A DNA stretch of 64,000 nucleotides, taken from Muriicola soli. Lineage in GTDB: Bacteria; Bacteroidota; Bacteroidia; Flavobacteriales; Flavobacteriaceae. The stretch lies in NCBI RefSeq assembly GCF_004139715.1, contig NZ_CP035544.1:806001-870000 (forward strand), read 5' to 3'. How positions within the stretch are numbered: position 1 is the first letter of the stretch; each line of letters begins with the position of its first letter. The translations under genes were made by a program, and so were the position numbers. The notes under the pieces were generated by a model. The model did no database searches. It had not been told where the DNA came from and saw only the letters and a list, made by a program, of their open reading frames with translations. Shown here one piece after another: positions 55,336 to 64,000 of this stretch.

Positions 55336-56760
55336 TTAATTTCTGTAGTTAAGTGCCGGCTTCCTGTCTCCCAATAAGGGAATATAATTAAAATCAGCTC
55401 CTCTTCTTTTGATAAATTCTTCCTTGGCTACTGCTACCAATTTGGGATCTTCAAAGAGTTGGATTGCTGTTAAACTGATAGCTTTAGCCGCTACCATCAT
55501 TCCCTTGTTGCCTATGGAAGTTCCTCCGGCAGCAACCGCCTGCCAGCTGTGGGCAGGAGTCCCCGGAACCCAGGTGGCTGCACGCATTCCCACTGTAGGA
55601 ACCGCAAAACTTACATCACCGACATCAGTTGATCCCGAAGCCCTGGCTGTTGTCTCGTAGGGCTGAACCATTTTCGCTGTTTCTTCGTCCAGGGAATCAT
55701 ACCCCATACTGGATGAGATTTTTTCAGCAAAGGCTCTCTCTTCATCTGTATAGGTAATACCACCTATATCACTCAAATTCTCATGCATTACCTTTTGCAG
55801 GGTGAGGTTGGGCAACAATTCGTGAGTACCTCCGATCATTTCGTAGTCCATCGTGGTTCCCGTACCCATGGCAGCACCTTCGGCAGCCTTGACGATGCGA
55901 TCAAAGATTTCAATAACCACATCCCGGGAATAATGCCTTGCATAATAATATACTTCAGCGAAGTTGGGCACTACATTGGGGGCTTTTCCCCCATCGGTAA
56001 TCACGTAATGGATCCTCGCTTCCTGAGGGATGTGCTCACGCATCATATTGACCATCATATTCATAGCCTCCACGCCATCGAGGGAAGATCTGCCTTTGTC
56101 AGGTGCTCCGGCTGCGTGCGCCGATACCCCGTAAAAGCGGAATTTAGCCGATTTATTGGCCAGGGCCGCTCCGGCGCTTGCGGCATTTGAGGATCCTGGA
56201 TGCCAATGAAGGGCAACATCAACGTCATTAAATAATCCCTCGCGTACCATATAGACCTTACCACTTCCTCCTTCTTCGGCAGGACAACCATAAAAACGAA
56301 TGGTGCCTTTTACTTTATTAGCGTTCATCCAGTTTTTTACCGCGATGGCCGCAGCAGTGGAAGCTGTGCCGAATAAATGATGTCCACAGGCATGTCCTGC
56401 AGCCTTGCCGGCGGTTTTTTGCATAGGGACTGCTTCCTGCGACAGACCCGGTAGGGCGTCATATTCCCCCAGTATCGCTATTACAGGTGACCCACTTCCG
56501 TATTCTGCGATAAAGGCAGTTGGAATACCGGCAACCCCCTTTTCAACATTAAAACCCGCTTGTTTCAATGTGGATTGTAACAAGGCTGAACTCTGTTCCT
56601 CCTGATAGCCCATTTCAGCCAAATTCCAGATATTTTGAGCGATATTACCGTATTCACCGGCCTTTTGGTTAAGTGATTCGATAACGGCTTCGGTGGATTT
56701 TTGTCCCTGTATAGTAAAAAAGGCACATAGAACGAAGGCAAGGAAGAGCGTATATTTCAT
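55336..56760 (-). CDS. Exported M20-family amidohydrolase (AbgB-like)
   Basis: This is a 474-residue zinc amidohydrolase with a signal peptide (MKYTLFLAFVLCAFFTIQGQ). Motifs are ILGEYDALPG, HACGHHLFG and FYGCPAEEGGSGK, characteristic of the AbgA/AbgB aminobenzoyl-glutamate hydrolase branch. The substrate may be an N-acyl amino acid or dipeptide. It is the third exported metallopeptidase in this 10-kb stretch. Confidence 0.9.
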   Translation of the reverse strand: MKYTLFLAFVLCAFFTIQGQKSTEAVIESLNQKAGEYGNIAQNIWNLAEMGYQEEQSSALLQSTLKQAGFNVEKGVAGIPTAFIAEYGSGSPVIAILGEYDALPGLSQEAVPMQKTAGKAAGHACGHHLFGTASTAAAIAVKNWMNANKVKGTIRFYGCPAEEGGSGKVYMVREGLFNDVDVALHWHPGSSNAASAGAALANKSAKFRFYGVSAHAAGAPDKGRSSLDGVEAMNMMVNMMREHIPQEARIHYVITDGGKAPNVVPNFAEVYYYARHYSRDVVIEIFDRIVKAAEGAAMGTGTTMDYEMIGGTHELLPNLTLQKVMHENLSDIGGITYTDEERAFAEKISSSMGYDSLDEETAKMVQPYETTARASGSTDVGDVSFAVPTVGMRAATWVPGTPAHSWQAVAAGGTSIGNKGMMVAAKAISLTAIQLFEDPKLVAVAKEEFIKRRGADFNYIPLLGDRKPALNYRN

Positions 56761-56847
56761 GCTTGTGTTTTTAGGTGATGCTAAATATATAAAATGAGGA
56801 GGTAATTCACAGCAGTAAGAATAACAATTATCTCACGCCTCACGAAC

Positions 56848-57744
56848 TTATTTTCTGGGATGAAATTGTTCCATGACCCTGGAGAGGTGAGTGCGGTCTA
56901 CGTGCATGTAAATTTCCGTTGTCGTGATACTCTCGTGCCCGAGCATTTGTTGAATTGCTCGCAGATCGGCCCCATTTTCAAGTAAGTGAGTGGCAAAGGA
57001 ATGCCTGAAGGTGTGCGGACTGATGGTTTTTCTCAATCCTGTCTTTACTCCCAATTGCTTTACAATAGTAAAAATCATTGCTCTGCTCAGTGCTTTTCCT
57101 CTCCTGTTTAGGAATAAGATGTCTTCATTCCCCTTTTGGATGTTTTGATGTACTCTTACCTGGTAACGATATAGGTTGATATATTTTTGATTCACCTTGC
57201 CAATAGGGACAAATCGCTGCTTATCTCCTTTTCCGGTGACCTTGATAAAATCTTCCTCAAAAAACAGATCTGAGATCCGGAGCTGAATGAGTTCTGAGAC
57301 GCGTAGTCCACAACCGTAGAGTGTTTCCAGCATAGCGCGGTTTCGCTCTCCTTCAGCCTTAGATAGGTCGATAGCTTTTATCAGGGTATCTATTTCTTCA
57401 ACAGAAAGGGTGTCGGGTAGTTTTCTTCCCAATTTGGGAGACTCTATAAGCTCCATAGGGTTGTCTTCACGATACTGTTCAAAGGCCAGGTAGTTAAAAA
57501 AACTATTCAATCCGGAGATTATTCGGGCCTGTGATCGTGGAGAAACCGATTTTCCAAGCTCGTAAACAAATTGTAAGAGTATTTCCTGCTCAATCTTAAC
57601 AGGCGATATTTTCTGATCTAATTCCTCTAGGTAGCTGACGAGTTTGCGAACATCCCTTAAATAATTCATCAGGGTATTTTCCGAAAGCCCCCTTTCTAAT
57701 TTCAGGTAGTGTTTGTAATCTGCTATGGCCTGTTCCCATTTCAT
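56848..57744 (-). CDS. xerD: Tyrosine recombinase XerD
   Basis: This is a 298-residue site-specific recombinase that resolves chromosome dimers at dif. The catalytic residues Arg (GLRVSELIQL), His-x-x-Arg (HTFRHSFATH), His and Tyr (GHESITTTEIYMH) are all present. An N-terminal SAM-like core-binding domain is complete. It is a housekeeping gene rather than a mobile-element integrase. No dif site was recognised here. Confidence 0.9.
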   Translation of the reverse strand: MKWEQAIADYKHYLKLERGLSENTLMNYLRDVRKLVSYLEELDQKISPVKIEQEILLQFVYELGKSVSPRSQARIISGLNSFFNYLAFEQYREDNPMELIESPKLGRKLPDTLSVEEIDTLIKAIDLSKAEGERNRAMLETLYGCGLRVSELIQLRISDLFFEEDFIKVTGKGDKQRFVPIGKVNQKYINLYRYQVRVHQNIQKGNEDILFLNRRGKALSRAMIFTIVKQLGVKTGLRKTISPHTFRHSFATHLLENGADLRAIQQMLGHESITTTEIYMHVDRTHLSRVMEQFHPRK

Positions 57745-57849
57745 GGCTTAAAGATACTGGCTTCCTTATACAAATAAATACAAATGTCTATTCTACCACC
57801 TATTTTGGGGTTTTGGCAACAAAAATAAGGAGTTGATCACTTAAGAATA

Positions 57850-57857
57850 TAGATTTG
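57850..57857 (+). promoter_or_regulatory. Candidate -7 box of beta-barrel gene
   Basis: TAGATTTG matches TAnnTTTG, 25 bp before ATG 57883. No suitable -33 box. Confidence 0.35.
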
Positions 57858-57882
57858 TGACCTAACCATCAGCTAAATACAA

Positions 57883-58389
57883 ATGAAGAAATTTCTTATC
57901 GTTTTAACGGCCATACTCTTCGGTACAAGTCTTGTAGCCCAAGAAGGTATAAAAATTGGATTGCACGGAAGTTTTCCCTTTAACGACTTCAGCGATGCCG
58001 TTGTGCTTTCCGCCGGATTTGACGTCGGTTATATGCATGCCCTTGGTGAGGTAGTGGATGCAGGGGTTATGACGGGATTCATCAATGGATTCCCTGATAA
58101 TTTTGACGCTGGCCCCGACCTGCCTAGTATACAGTTCTTGCCACTTGCAGCTTCTTTTCGGATCTGGCCTTCCAATTCCTTTTCTTTTGGAGGAGATGTA
58201 GGCTATGCCGTTGGGATCAACGACGGTAATGATGGAGGATTATATTACCGTCCTACTATCGGTTATCTCTTTGGGACAAATACAGAAGTGAATTTCTCCT
58301 ACACAGGGATACAGCTCGAAGGTGCCACCTGGTCTACCGTAAATGTGGGCGTTCTCCATACTATTCAGGTGAGGCCAAGAAGGCTCTAA
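57883..58389 (+). CDS. Small outer-membrane beta-barrel protein
   Basis: This is a 168-residue protein with a signal peptide (MKKFLIVLTAILFGTSLVA) and alternating polar/hydrophobic strands rich in Gly and aromatic residues (GFDVGYMHALG, FGGDVGYAVG). It resembles small porin-like barrels, but the last residue is Leu, not the common aromatic. Function unknown. A second barrel follows. Confidence 0.7.
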   Translation: MKKFLIVLTAILFGTSLVAQEGIKIGLHGSFPFNDFSDAVVLSAGFDVGYMHALGEVVDAGVMTGFINGFPDNFDAGPDLPSIQFLPLAASFRIWPSNSFSFGGDVGYAVGINDGNDGGLYYRPTIGYLFGTNTEVNFSYTGIQLEGATWSTVNVGVLHTIQVRPRRL

Positions 58390-58523
58390 TCACTTTATTT
58401 AAATTTCAAATTAGCTTAAGACTTCTAAACCCGGCTCAGTATAATTTAGTGGCATCACCTTGTTTGAAATATCTTGATTTATTAGTATCTTACTCCTGTT
58501 AACCAACTAAAAACCACAGGATT

Positions 58524-59114
58524 ATGAGAAAATTAATCTTTTTTTCCGTTCTGGCCGCTACGGCCTTATTGACGAGTTGTGCTACCTGTAATTGGGGTAT
58601 TAAAGCCGGACCTAATTTTGCCTCAGTAGGAGGTGATGATACGGATGACCTCGATTCAAGATTTGGAGTATTTTTTGGGGCATATACAGAGTGTATGATC
58701 TTAGACACGTTTAGTGTTCAGCCTGAATTAATTTTTTCTCAGCAAGGGGCAGATTATACTGAAAGTGAAGGCTTTGATGGTACATTTAAATTCAATTACT
58801 TAAACCTTCCGGTTATGGGAAAACTTTATGTAAACGATGGTTTATTCGTAGAAGCCGGCCCGCAAATAGGATATCTCTTATCAGCAAAAGAAGAATTTGA
58901 ATCTATGAGTCTTTCGGGGGAAGATGACATCAAGGATGATATAAAAAATATCGACTTTGGTGCGAATGTTGGGTTGGGATACCAATTTGACAGCGGACTA
59001 AATATAGGAGCCCGTTACAACTTCGGGATCGCTAACATTAACGATTTTGCCGATTCATCAGATTTTTCGAACACCAATAACGTATTTTCTTTTGCCGTTG
59101 GATTCAGATTTTAA
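58524..59114 (+). CDS. Outer-membrane beta-barrel protein (porin-like), lipobox-bearing
   Basis: This is a 196-residue protein with PorT/OmpA-type features: WGIKAGPNFASVGG, FYEL-type aromatic strands such as FSVQPELIFSQQG, FVEAGPQIGYLLS and GLNIGARYNFG, ending FAVGFRF with a terminal Phe for barrel assembly. The signal ends LLTSC (Cys19), suggesting a lipid anchor, which is unusual in a barrel, although a plain signal peptidase I site is not excluded. A terminator follows. Confidence 0.8.
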   Translation: MRKLIFFSVLAATALLTSCATCNWGIKAGPNFASVGGDDTDDLDSRFGVFFGAYTECMILDTFSVQPELIFSQQGADYTESEGFDGTFKFNYLNLPVMGKLYVNDGLFVEAGPQIGYLLSAKEEFESMSLSGEDDIKDDIKNIDFGANVGLGYQFDSGLNIGARYNFGIANINDFADSSDFSNTNNVFSFAVGFRF

Positions 59115-59137
59115 TTCAAAATAAACAAGGATTTACG

Positions 59138-59164
59138 GAAGCCCCTGGTGGGCTTCTTTTTTTT
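59138..59164 (+). terminator. Rho-independent terminator of beta-barrel gene
   Basis: GAAGCCC / GGGCTTC with a CTGGT loop, followed by about eight T. It lies 24 bp below the stop and 27 bp above aroQ. Confidence 0.9.
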
Positions 59165-59190
59165 GTTCCTTTTTTTGATACATTTACCCA

Positions 59191-59610
59191 ATGAAAAAGC
59201 TGATCATCATCAATGGCCCCAATTTAAATCTGTTGGGAAAACGTGAGCCTGATGTTTACGGAGATATGAGTTTTGAAGACTATTTTTCAAAGCTGCAGAT
59301 GACATTTAAGGAGGTACAACTCGCGTATTTCCAGTCGAACATCGAAGGCGAACTCATTGACAAGTTGCAGGAGGTGGGATTTAGCTACGATGGCATTATT
59401 CTGAATGCAGCCGCTTATACCCATACTTCGGTAGGGTTGGGGGATGCGGTAAAGGCTATTTCAACCCCTGTGGTGGAAGTTCATATCTCTAATACCTTCA
59501 AAAGAGAAGACTTTAGGCACATCTCCCATATCTCCGCTGGTGCCAAAGGTGTCATCCTTGGATTTGGCCTGGCATCGTACGATCTCGCTATCCACAGTTT
59601 CTTAAAATAA
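59191..59610 (+). CDS. aroQ: Type II 3-dehydroquinate dehydratase
   Basis: This enzyme acts at step three of the shikimate pathway. It is 139 residues. Signatures are INGPNLNLLGKREP at the N-terminus, FQSNIEGELIDKL, NAAAYTHTSVGLGDA and VEVHISNTFKREDFRH, with the active-site His and Arg in place. The first ATG is the natural start. Confidence 0.95.
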   Translation: MKKLIIINGPNLNLLGKREPDVYGDMSFEDYFSKLQMTFKEVQLAYFQSNIEGELIDKLQEVGFSYDGIILNAAAYTHTSVGLGDAVKAISTPVVEVHISNTFKREDFRHISHISAGAKGVILGFGLASYDLAIHSFLK

Positions 59611-59899
59611 AGCCCTGGTGTAGATTTAGTAAGTGAAATCTACTTTAAATTAAGATTAAACCTTACTTTTCTTAAGAAAAAACCTTAACTATATTTGTTT
59701 TTGTCTTATCTTTAAGATTGTCCTCCCAAATTCATCATCTCTTAATGGTATTGTAAATCAATAATTTAGAATTCCATAGAATGACTCCTACCGTTGTTAT
59801 GTAAGCCTTTTGGTTCGGTTTTTCGATTGCGTATTTTTTAAATATCGACAGTCGAGAAAAGGGAACGAATCAAGGGGATAATAAACCAAATAACCAACA
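59611..59899. promoter_or_regulatory. Spacer before the large exported-protein gene
   Basis: There is no gene in this 289-bp AT-rich region. A TATATTTG box at 59690-59697 could be a -7 element, but the leader to 59900 would be about 200 nt; other promoters cannot be excluded. Confidence 0.35.
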
Positions 59900-62800
59900 A
59901 TGAAAACCACAAAGTATTACTCAGTTAATGAGGGGTATAACCCTTTTGTAAATTCGGGGTTTTTCCAGAAGAATTTCATAGCTCATTTTAGGATCACATT
60001 CATATTATTGCTTGTTCTGTGCTGTATTGGCACCTCCTTTGGCCAGCAAGGGAACAAAGGCTCAAAGGGTGCAAATAATGAAGAAGTGACCCTCTTTACC
60101 TGTGCAGAAAATATCGGGAACGGACTTTATCTTGCTAAATTCGGGTATACCAACCCTACCAATAAAACAATAACTGTTTTGCCAGATGCGAGTTACATCT
60201 TCCTTAGCGACAAAATAGAGGATTCTGAGTTTGACGGTATTCAAAAAATTCCGGGAATCTTCTCCTTCGAACCAGGTACGCATGACAATGTTTTATCCGT
60301 TGTCTTCGCAGATAACGGGCATGCCAAATGGACCGTCGCCTTTGGTGGCTCAAGCGATCAAAAGATCAGAGCGACCTTAAATTCTCCGGTATGTGAAGGC
60401 GATCCCTTTATTGTACCGGTAATTGGCCCGGGTAATGGTAAAACAGAAGGTTACATAAGTCCAGAGTTAATCTCACTTGCTGCAGGTACTGCAGGAGATA
60501 CTCCTTCGTCCCTGATCTATCAGATCAGTCCGGAAGAAAAAGTACTTATTCAGATCGTACCTTTTGATGGTAAAACTCAGGACGTCATTGATTTACTGAT
60601 CAATACCTTTGGCCTTCAGTACAACATCCAGCCAAATATCTCTGATTTTATAGTTAATCCTTCCTTGATTATTTCTGAAGAATTAGCTGCGATTGATGTT
60701 TTGTTTCCAATAAACAAAATACTTCCTCCACCCCCTCCGGATCCGCCTATGCCGGCGCTTACAGATTATCCCGACCTTATTAAGTCAGTACAGGCACTCT
60801 ACACTCCTTTTACATCAGGAGAGGAGGAGGACACAGGAGATGCAATAACTCAGGGCGATGCAGCACAGAAATCAGATATCGTCCGACGTTCTTTCAAGAT
60901 CGTCAATGGGGATGAAAGTATAGCTGTTGATGGAACCGGCGTTAACATTGTGGTCTTTTCCAACAGTTTTGATGCAAATCCTCCGGAAGCTGGACAACCC
61001 AGCAATGAAGCTATTGACGTAGGGAACGGGGATCTGCCGGGTATCGCCGGAAATGGCAACCCCAATGGATACAATACACCGGTAAATGTGATTAAGGAAT
61101 ACCCGTATACTTTCGGACAATTATCAGATGAGGGGAGGGCTATGCTTCAAATTGCACATGATATTGCTCCTGGTGCCAATCTGGCGTTCCGAACAGCCGT
61201 TCTATCACCCAGAGATTTTGAATTGGGTGTAAAAAATTTAATTCCATCGGTAAATACGATTGCTCTAGATGACATCACTTTTCCCGGAGAACCTGCATTC
61301 GGGATAAGCAATATCGGAAAAGCAATACAGGAATTCAGGGCCGCCGGAAATTACTATTTTACCTCAACTGGAAATTTTTCTGACGCCGCTTTTCAATCAC
61401 TTTTTGTTTCGGCTAACGGCGTTGATCTGCCTGATTTTATACCTGATGAAGGAACGGTGGCACACGCCTTTGATGGAGTAGATAATATATATCAAAGGTT
61501 TAGTGTAAAAAACGGAGAAACCTATATGATCGTCCTGCAATGGAAGGACGACTTTGCCTCGCAGGAGAACATATTAGGAGCCAGAAACGATTTTGATATT
61601 TGGGTAGTAGACGGTGAGCAACGCCTTTTGGTAGGTAATAATTATTACAATGATAATGATACTGAAACTACGGAGGACGGGAAAGACCCCGTGGAATATA
61701 TTACCTTTAAGGCACTCGATGACGGTGTAGCGAACTTTATGATCACTAGTGCTAACGGGGATCCGGGTTCAGTTCCTTTCAGATATATCATCTTTGTGAA
61801 AAATAATCTGGAGGTCCTGGATTTTTTCGATGGTGCCCCGACCATTACGGGACATGCGCTGACTCCTGAGGCCCTGGCTATAGGGGCAGTGGACTTTCGT
61901 AAAGCTGATGCTCCCGAACCTCAGGGCTTTTCATCTTTTGCCGGCACTATTTCTGACGGATCTACTCCTCAGGTGGCATTGTCCTCTTATGATGGGGTAA
62001 ATACCAATGTAACTACCATAGGGCAGAACGAGGTGGATGGGATACCTGTTGACGATGATGACTTTAAAAACTTCTTTGGTACTTCTGCCTCCGTAGTTCA
62101 TGTGGCAGCTGCTTTTGCCTTGATGGAATCTGCATTACCGGCCTGGTACGGCACAAATTCGGGAGTAGATATATTACAACTATTCAAGGATAACGCCGAT
62201 AAAGTCGGGAACGAATCTCAGTTGGGCGATGGTATTGTGAATGCAGAAAATACCTTTAAAGCGATAGCAACCCAAACAGGCGTAATCAGTGACTTTACTA
62301 TCGAATTTACTTCGGAAGAAGGATCGGTAATCAGTGCAGATGAATTTGAACTTACTATCAATGGGGACTTCTTTCCTGAAGATCCTACAGTTTTCTTCGG
62401 CGAGGATGAACTGCCGATAGTTTTTTATGACCCCGAGAATCCTTCGGAGATAAAAGTTTTGGTAGGACCTTTTACGGGCAATGATCCCGTTACAGTGTTT
62501 ACAAACTCTACAGTTCCTTTAGGGACGGATGGCGGAAATTCTAATCCTATTTTTTTGTTGGATGATGGAATTATAGCTATAAATGTAATTGCGGAAGATA
62601 TCGATGTAGAATACGGCCAGGACTATGACTTTAGCTTTACCGTTGAAGGATTACCAGAAGGGGTGACCTTCGAAAGCCTCGGACTACCGGATATTATCTA
62701 TACGACGGCAGCAACGCCTCCGTTCCCAAAAATCGGGAATTACGTCGTCTTCCCGTCTTTTGACCTGGAAAATGCGAGTGCCGATCAGTTGACCGCTTTG

Positions 62801-64000
62801 CAAGACTATGTAGTAAATTTTAAAAGCGGTTCTCTTTCAGTTGCTAAAAAAGACCTTGAAATTATTCCTGATCCGCTGGAGGTAACCTATGGTGAGGCTA
62901 TAAACCTGAATTTGAGCTATAATTACGACAATACAAATATTGCGGATAACACTGCATTCCTTTCAGCCATTTCGGAGGCCCATTCCGCCGACTTCTTTCC
63001 GGAGAATACCCTGGCCCTGATTAATGGTTTTAAAGCCCTGGTCAACGACGAACAGCTCGCGATTTTGAATTTGCTAGAGGATGGTAGCTGGATATCCACA
63101 GAGAGGACGTTGCAGAATGGATTTAAGGCTCTCGTGAATGAAATGAATCTGGTCAACCTCAATACATCACACTTTGAAGATTATTCAGATTATCTAACCA
63201 ATGGTTTTAAAGCACTTGTTAATGATTTTAAAGCCCTGGTCAACAGTGAAGACCTCTTTAGTGGCAATGCTTCTTTCGGTTCAATTCAAAATGGATTTAA
63301 AGCCCTTGTAAATGACAGTGAACTGGGCGGGGAATCAGATTTGAATGACTATTCAGAAGTTTTTGCTATCGTTTATGATGGTGATGATGATACGCCAATT
63401 TCCAGATTTTATTCTCTTAACTTGATAACAGGACTCGATGTTACTCCCTTACCGGAATTCCACTCCTCCTTCGCGGGGACCATACTCGATCCTATTGCTT
63501 ACAACTTTAACATAACTTACAAGTCGGGTACGATTATTGTCAATCCCGCCAGACTTGATATTTCCATTGGTGATCTTGTGATTGATCAGGGGGAAGATAT
63601 AGATACATCCTTACTAGATATTAGTATTGAAGGTTATGAATACGATGAGACTCTTGCTGATGTATTCCCTGATGGCATTCCCTATCTGTTTAAAGATGCA
63701 AACGGCGTAGCTTATACTCCCGGAGCTACCGGAATCTTCTTTATTACCATTCAGAATCCTCAGAATTACGAAATCAACTATGAACGGACCGGAGTGCTTT
63801 ATATTAATCCTGGCGGGGACCAATTGCGCAAGATTAGAACCTATTTGGACTGTGTGGAGGAAAATTTTGGTGATCCGGACGGACTCAATTATATAGCACA
63901 TTACCGCTATATAAATCCAAATGATGAAACCATTTATATTCTGGAAGGTCCGGAGAATCTACTGACGGGTCCGGCATCCAATGGCGGAGGACTTCCCTTT
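59900..64000 (+). CDS. Very large exported S53/S8-like peptidase with MBG domains (3' end outside window)
   Basis: This is one uninterrupted frame of 1367 codons to the window edge. A hydrophobic signal lies at residues 31-53 (FILLLVLCCIGTSFG). A Pro-rich linker precedes a subtilase/sedolisin-like domain (about 340-790): VDGTGVNIVVFSNSFD, DEGRAMLQIAHDIAPGAN, STGN and GTSASVVHVA, with nucleophile Ser729, Glu411 at the usual His site, and Asn355 where Asp is expected. An IPT/TIG-like region (about 805-880) and MBG-like domains (about 885-1300) follow, with a YGEAI-type motif and NPARLDIS. Copies of NGFKALVN start at residues 1042, 1073, 1101 and 1131, with a half copy at 1110. A late Cys-rich or T9SS sorting domain could follow outside. 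Confidence 0.85.
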   Translation, partial: MKTTKYYSVNEGYNPFVNSGFFQKNFIAHFRITFILLLVLCCIGTSFGQQGNKGSKGANNEEVTLFTCAENIGNGLYLAKFGYTNPTNKTITVLPDASYIFLSDKIEDSEFDGIQKIPGIFSFEPGTHDNVLSVVFADNGHAKWTVAFGGSSDQKIRATLNSPVCEGDPFIVPVIGPGNGKTEGYISPELISLAAGTAGDTPSSLIYQISPEEKVLIQIVPFDGKTQDVIDLLINTFGLQYNIQPNISDFIVNPSLIISEELAAIDVLFPINKILPPPPPDPPMPALTDYPDLIKSVQALYTPFTSGEEEDTGDAITQGDAAQKSDIVRRSFKIVNGDESIAVDGTGVNIVVFSNSFDANPPEAGQPSNEAIDVGNGDLPGIAGNGNPNGYNTPVNVIKEYPYTFGQLSDEGRAMLQIAHDIAPGANLAFRTAVLSPRDFELGVKNLIPSVNTIALDDITFPGEPAFGISNIGKAIQEFRAAGNYYFTSTGNFSDAAFQSLFVSANGVDLPDFIPDEGTVAHAFDGVDNIYQRFSVKNGETYMIVLQWKDDFASQENILGARNDFDIWVVDGEQRLLVGNNYYNDNDTETTEDGKDPVEYITFKALDDGVANFMITSANGDPGSVPFRYIIFVKNNLEVLDFFDGAPTITGHALTPEALAIGAVDFRKADAPEPQGFSSFAGTISDGSTPQVALSSYDGVNTNVTTIGQNEVDGIPVDDDDFKNFFGTSASVVHVAAAFALMESALPAWYGTNSGVDILQLFKDNADKVGNESQLGDGIVNAENTFKAIATQTGVISDFTIEFTSEEGSVISADEFELTINGDFFPEDPTVFFGEDELPIVFYDPENPSEIKVLVGPFTGNDPVTVFTNSTVPLGTDGGNSNPIFLLDDGIIAINVIAEDIDVEYGQDYDFSFTVEGLPEGVTFESLGLPDIIYTTAATPPFPKIGNYVVFPSFDLENASADQLTALQDYVVNFKSGSLSVAKKDLEIIPDPLEVTYGEAINLNLSYNYDNTNIADNTAFLSAISEAHSADFFPENTLALINGFKALVNDEQLAILNLLEDGSWISTERTLQNGFKALVNEMNLVNLNTSHFEDYSDYLTNGFKALVNDFKALVNSEDLFSGNASFGSIQNGFKALVNDSELGGESDLNDYSEVFAIVYDGDDDTPISRFYSLNLITGLDVTPLPEFHSSFAGTILDPIAYNFNITYKSGTIIVNPARLDISIGDLVIDQGEDIDTSLLDISIEGYEYDETLADVFPDGIPYLFKDANGVAYTPGATGIFFITIQNPQNYEINYERTGVLYINPGGDQLRKIRTYLDCVEENFGDPDGLNYIAHYRYINPNDETIYILEGPENLLTGPASNGGGLPF

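Noticed and set aside
56848-57744. Tyrosine recombinase as a mobile-element integrase
   Set aside because: Size, intact XerD-type motifs, and lack of nearby att repeats or cargo genes make it the chromosomal XerD.
57745-57882. A dif site near xerD
   Set aside because: No 28-bp imperfect palindrome resembling known dif sites could be found here.

Overview
The window is chromosomal DNA from a member of the Bacteroidota, most likely a marine Flavobacteriaceae; the genus cannot be fixed from sequence alone. The supporting signs are a moderate GC content, almost no strong Shine-Dalgarno sites, repeated TAnnTTTG promoter boxes, and lineage-typical families: a split-domain TonB receptor with a carboxypeptidase-like N-terminus, CCC-motif membrane proteins, DUF3667, DUF3820, DUF6515, MBG domains, BshC, and a LysM plus periplasmic-binding-fold protein. 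No rRNA, tRNA, CRISPR array, prophage or insertion sequence was seen. The only recombinase is a housekeeping XerD-type protein. This is mostly core genome with exported accessory proteins in between.

Layout. 1-8.6 kb: 3' part of recQ, a small CCC/DUF2752 membrane-protein cluster, an Smr-domain protein, a cysteine desulfurase, and a TonB-dependent receptor broken by a single-base frameshift. 8.6-16.2 kb: an M23 peptidase, a coiled-coil gene with zapA, a 6S-type RNA, ribonuclease Y, a vanadium-haloperoxidase-like lipoprotein, an MFS transporter and an SRPBCC protein. 16.3-24.2 kb: a fasciclin protein, then an ion-transport block (CorA, VIT, CPA2 and CPA1 antiporters), an AlkD-like repair protein and DUF3667. 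24.2-30.1 kb: a frameshifted M14 carboxypeptidase, bshC, a pyridoxamine-oxidase-like protein and a frameshifted SIMPL protein. 30.1-39.6 kb: guaA, LysM, OsmC, DUF922, a Tat-exported TIM-barrel protein, pyrG and yidC. 39.7-47 kb: DUF6515, a three-domain fasciclin lipoprotein, mnmA, a nitronate-monooxygenase-like enzyme, and a Sco1/TPR pair. 47-57.7 kb: exported metallopeptidases (M28, two M20-type), CIA30, a TRIC channel, cyclophilin and Nudix genes with overlapping start codons, a PlsC-like acyltransferase, an ECF sigma factor with a membrane partner, and xerD. 57.9-64 kb: two small beta-barrels, aroQ, and a very large exported S53/S8-like protein with MBG domains that runs off the window.

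The most notable items are the 6S-type RNA between zapA and rny, with two mutually exclusive perfect pairings; the at least 1367-residue exported peptidase-like protein, whose expected Asp is Asn and which carries a ladder of FKALVN repeats inserted in an MBG-like domain; and three one-base frameshifts (near 7680, 24760 and 29575), each repairable by one added base, which are either assembly errors or real gene loss or phase switching.
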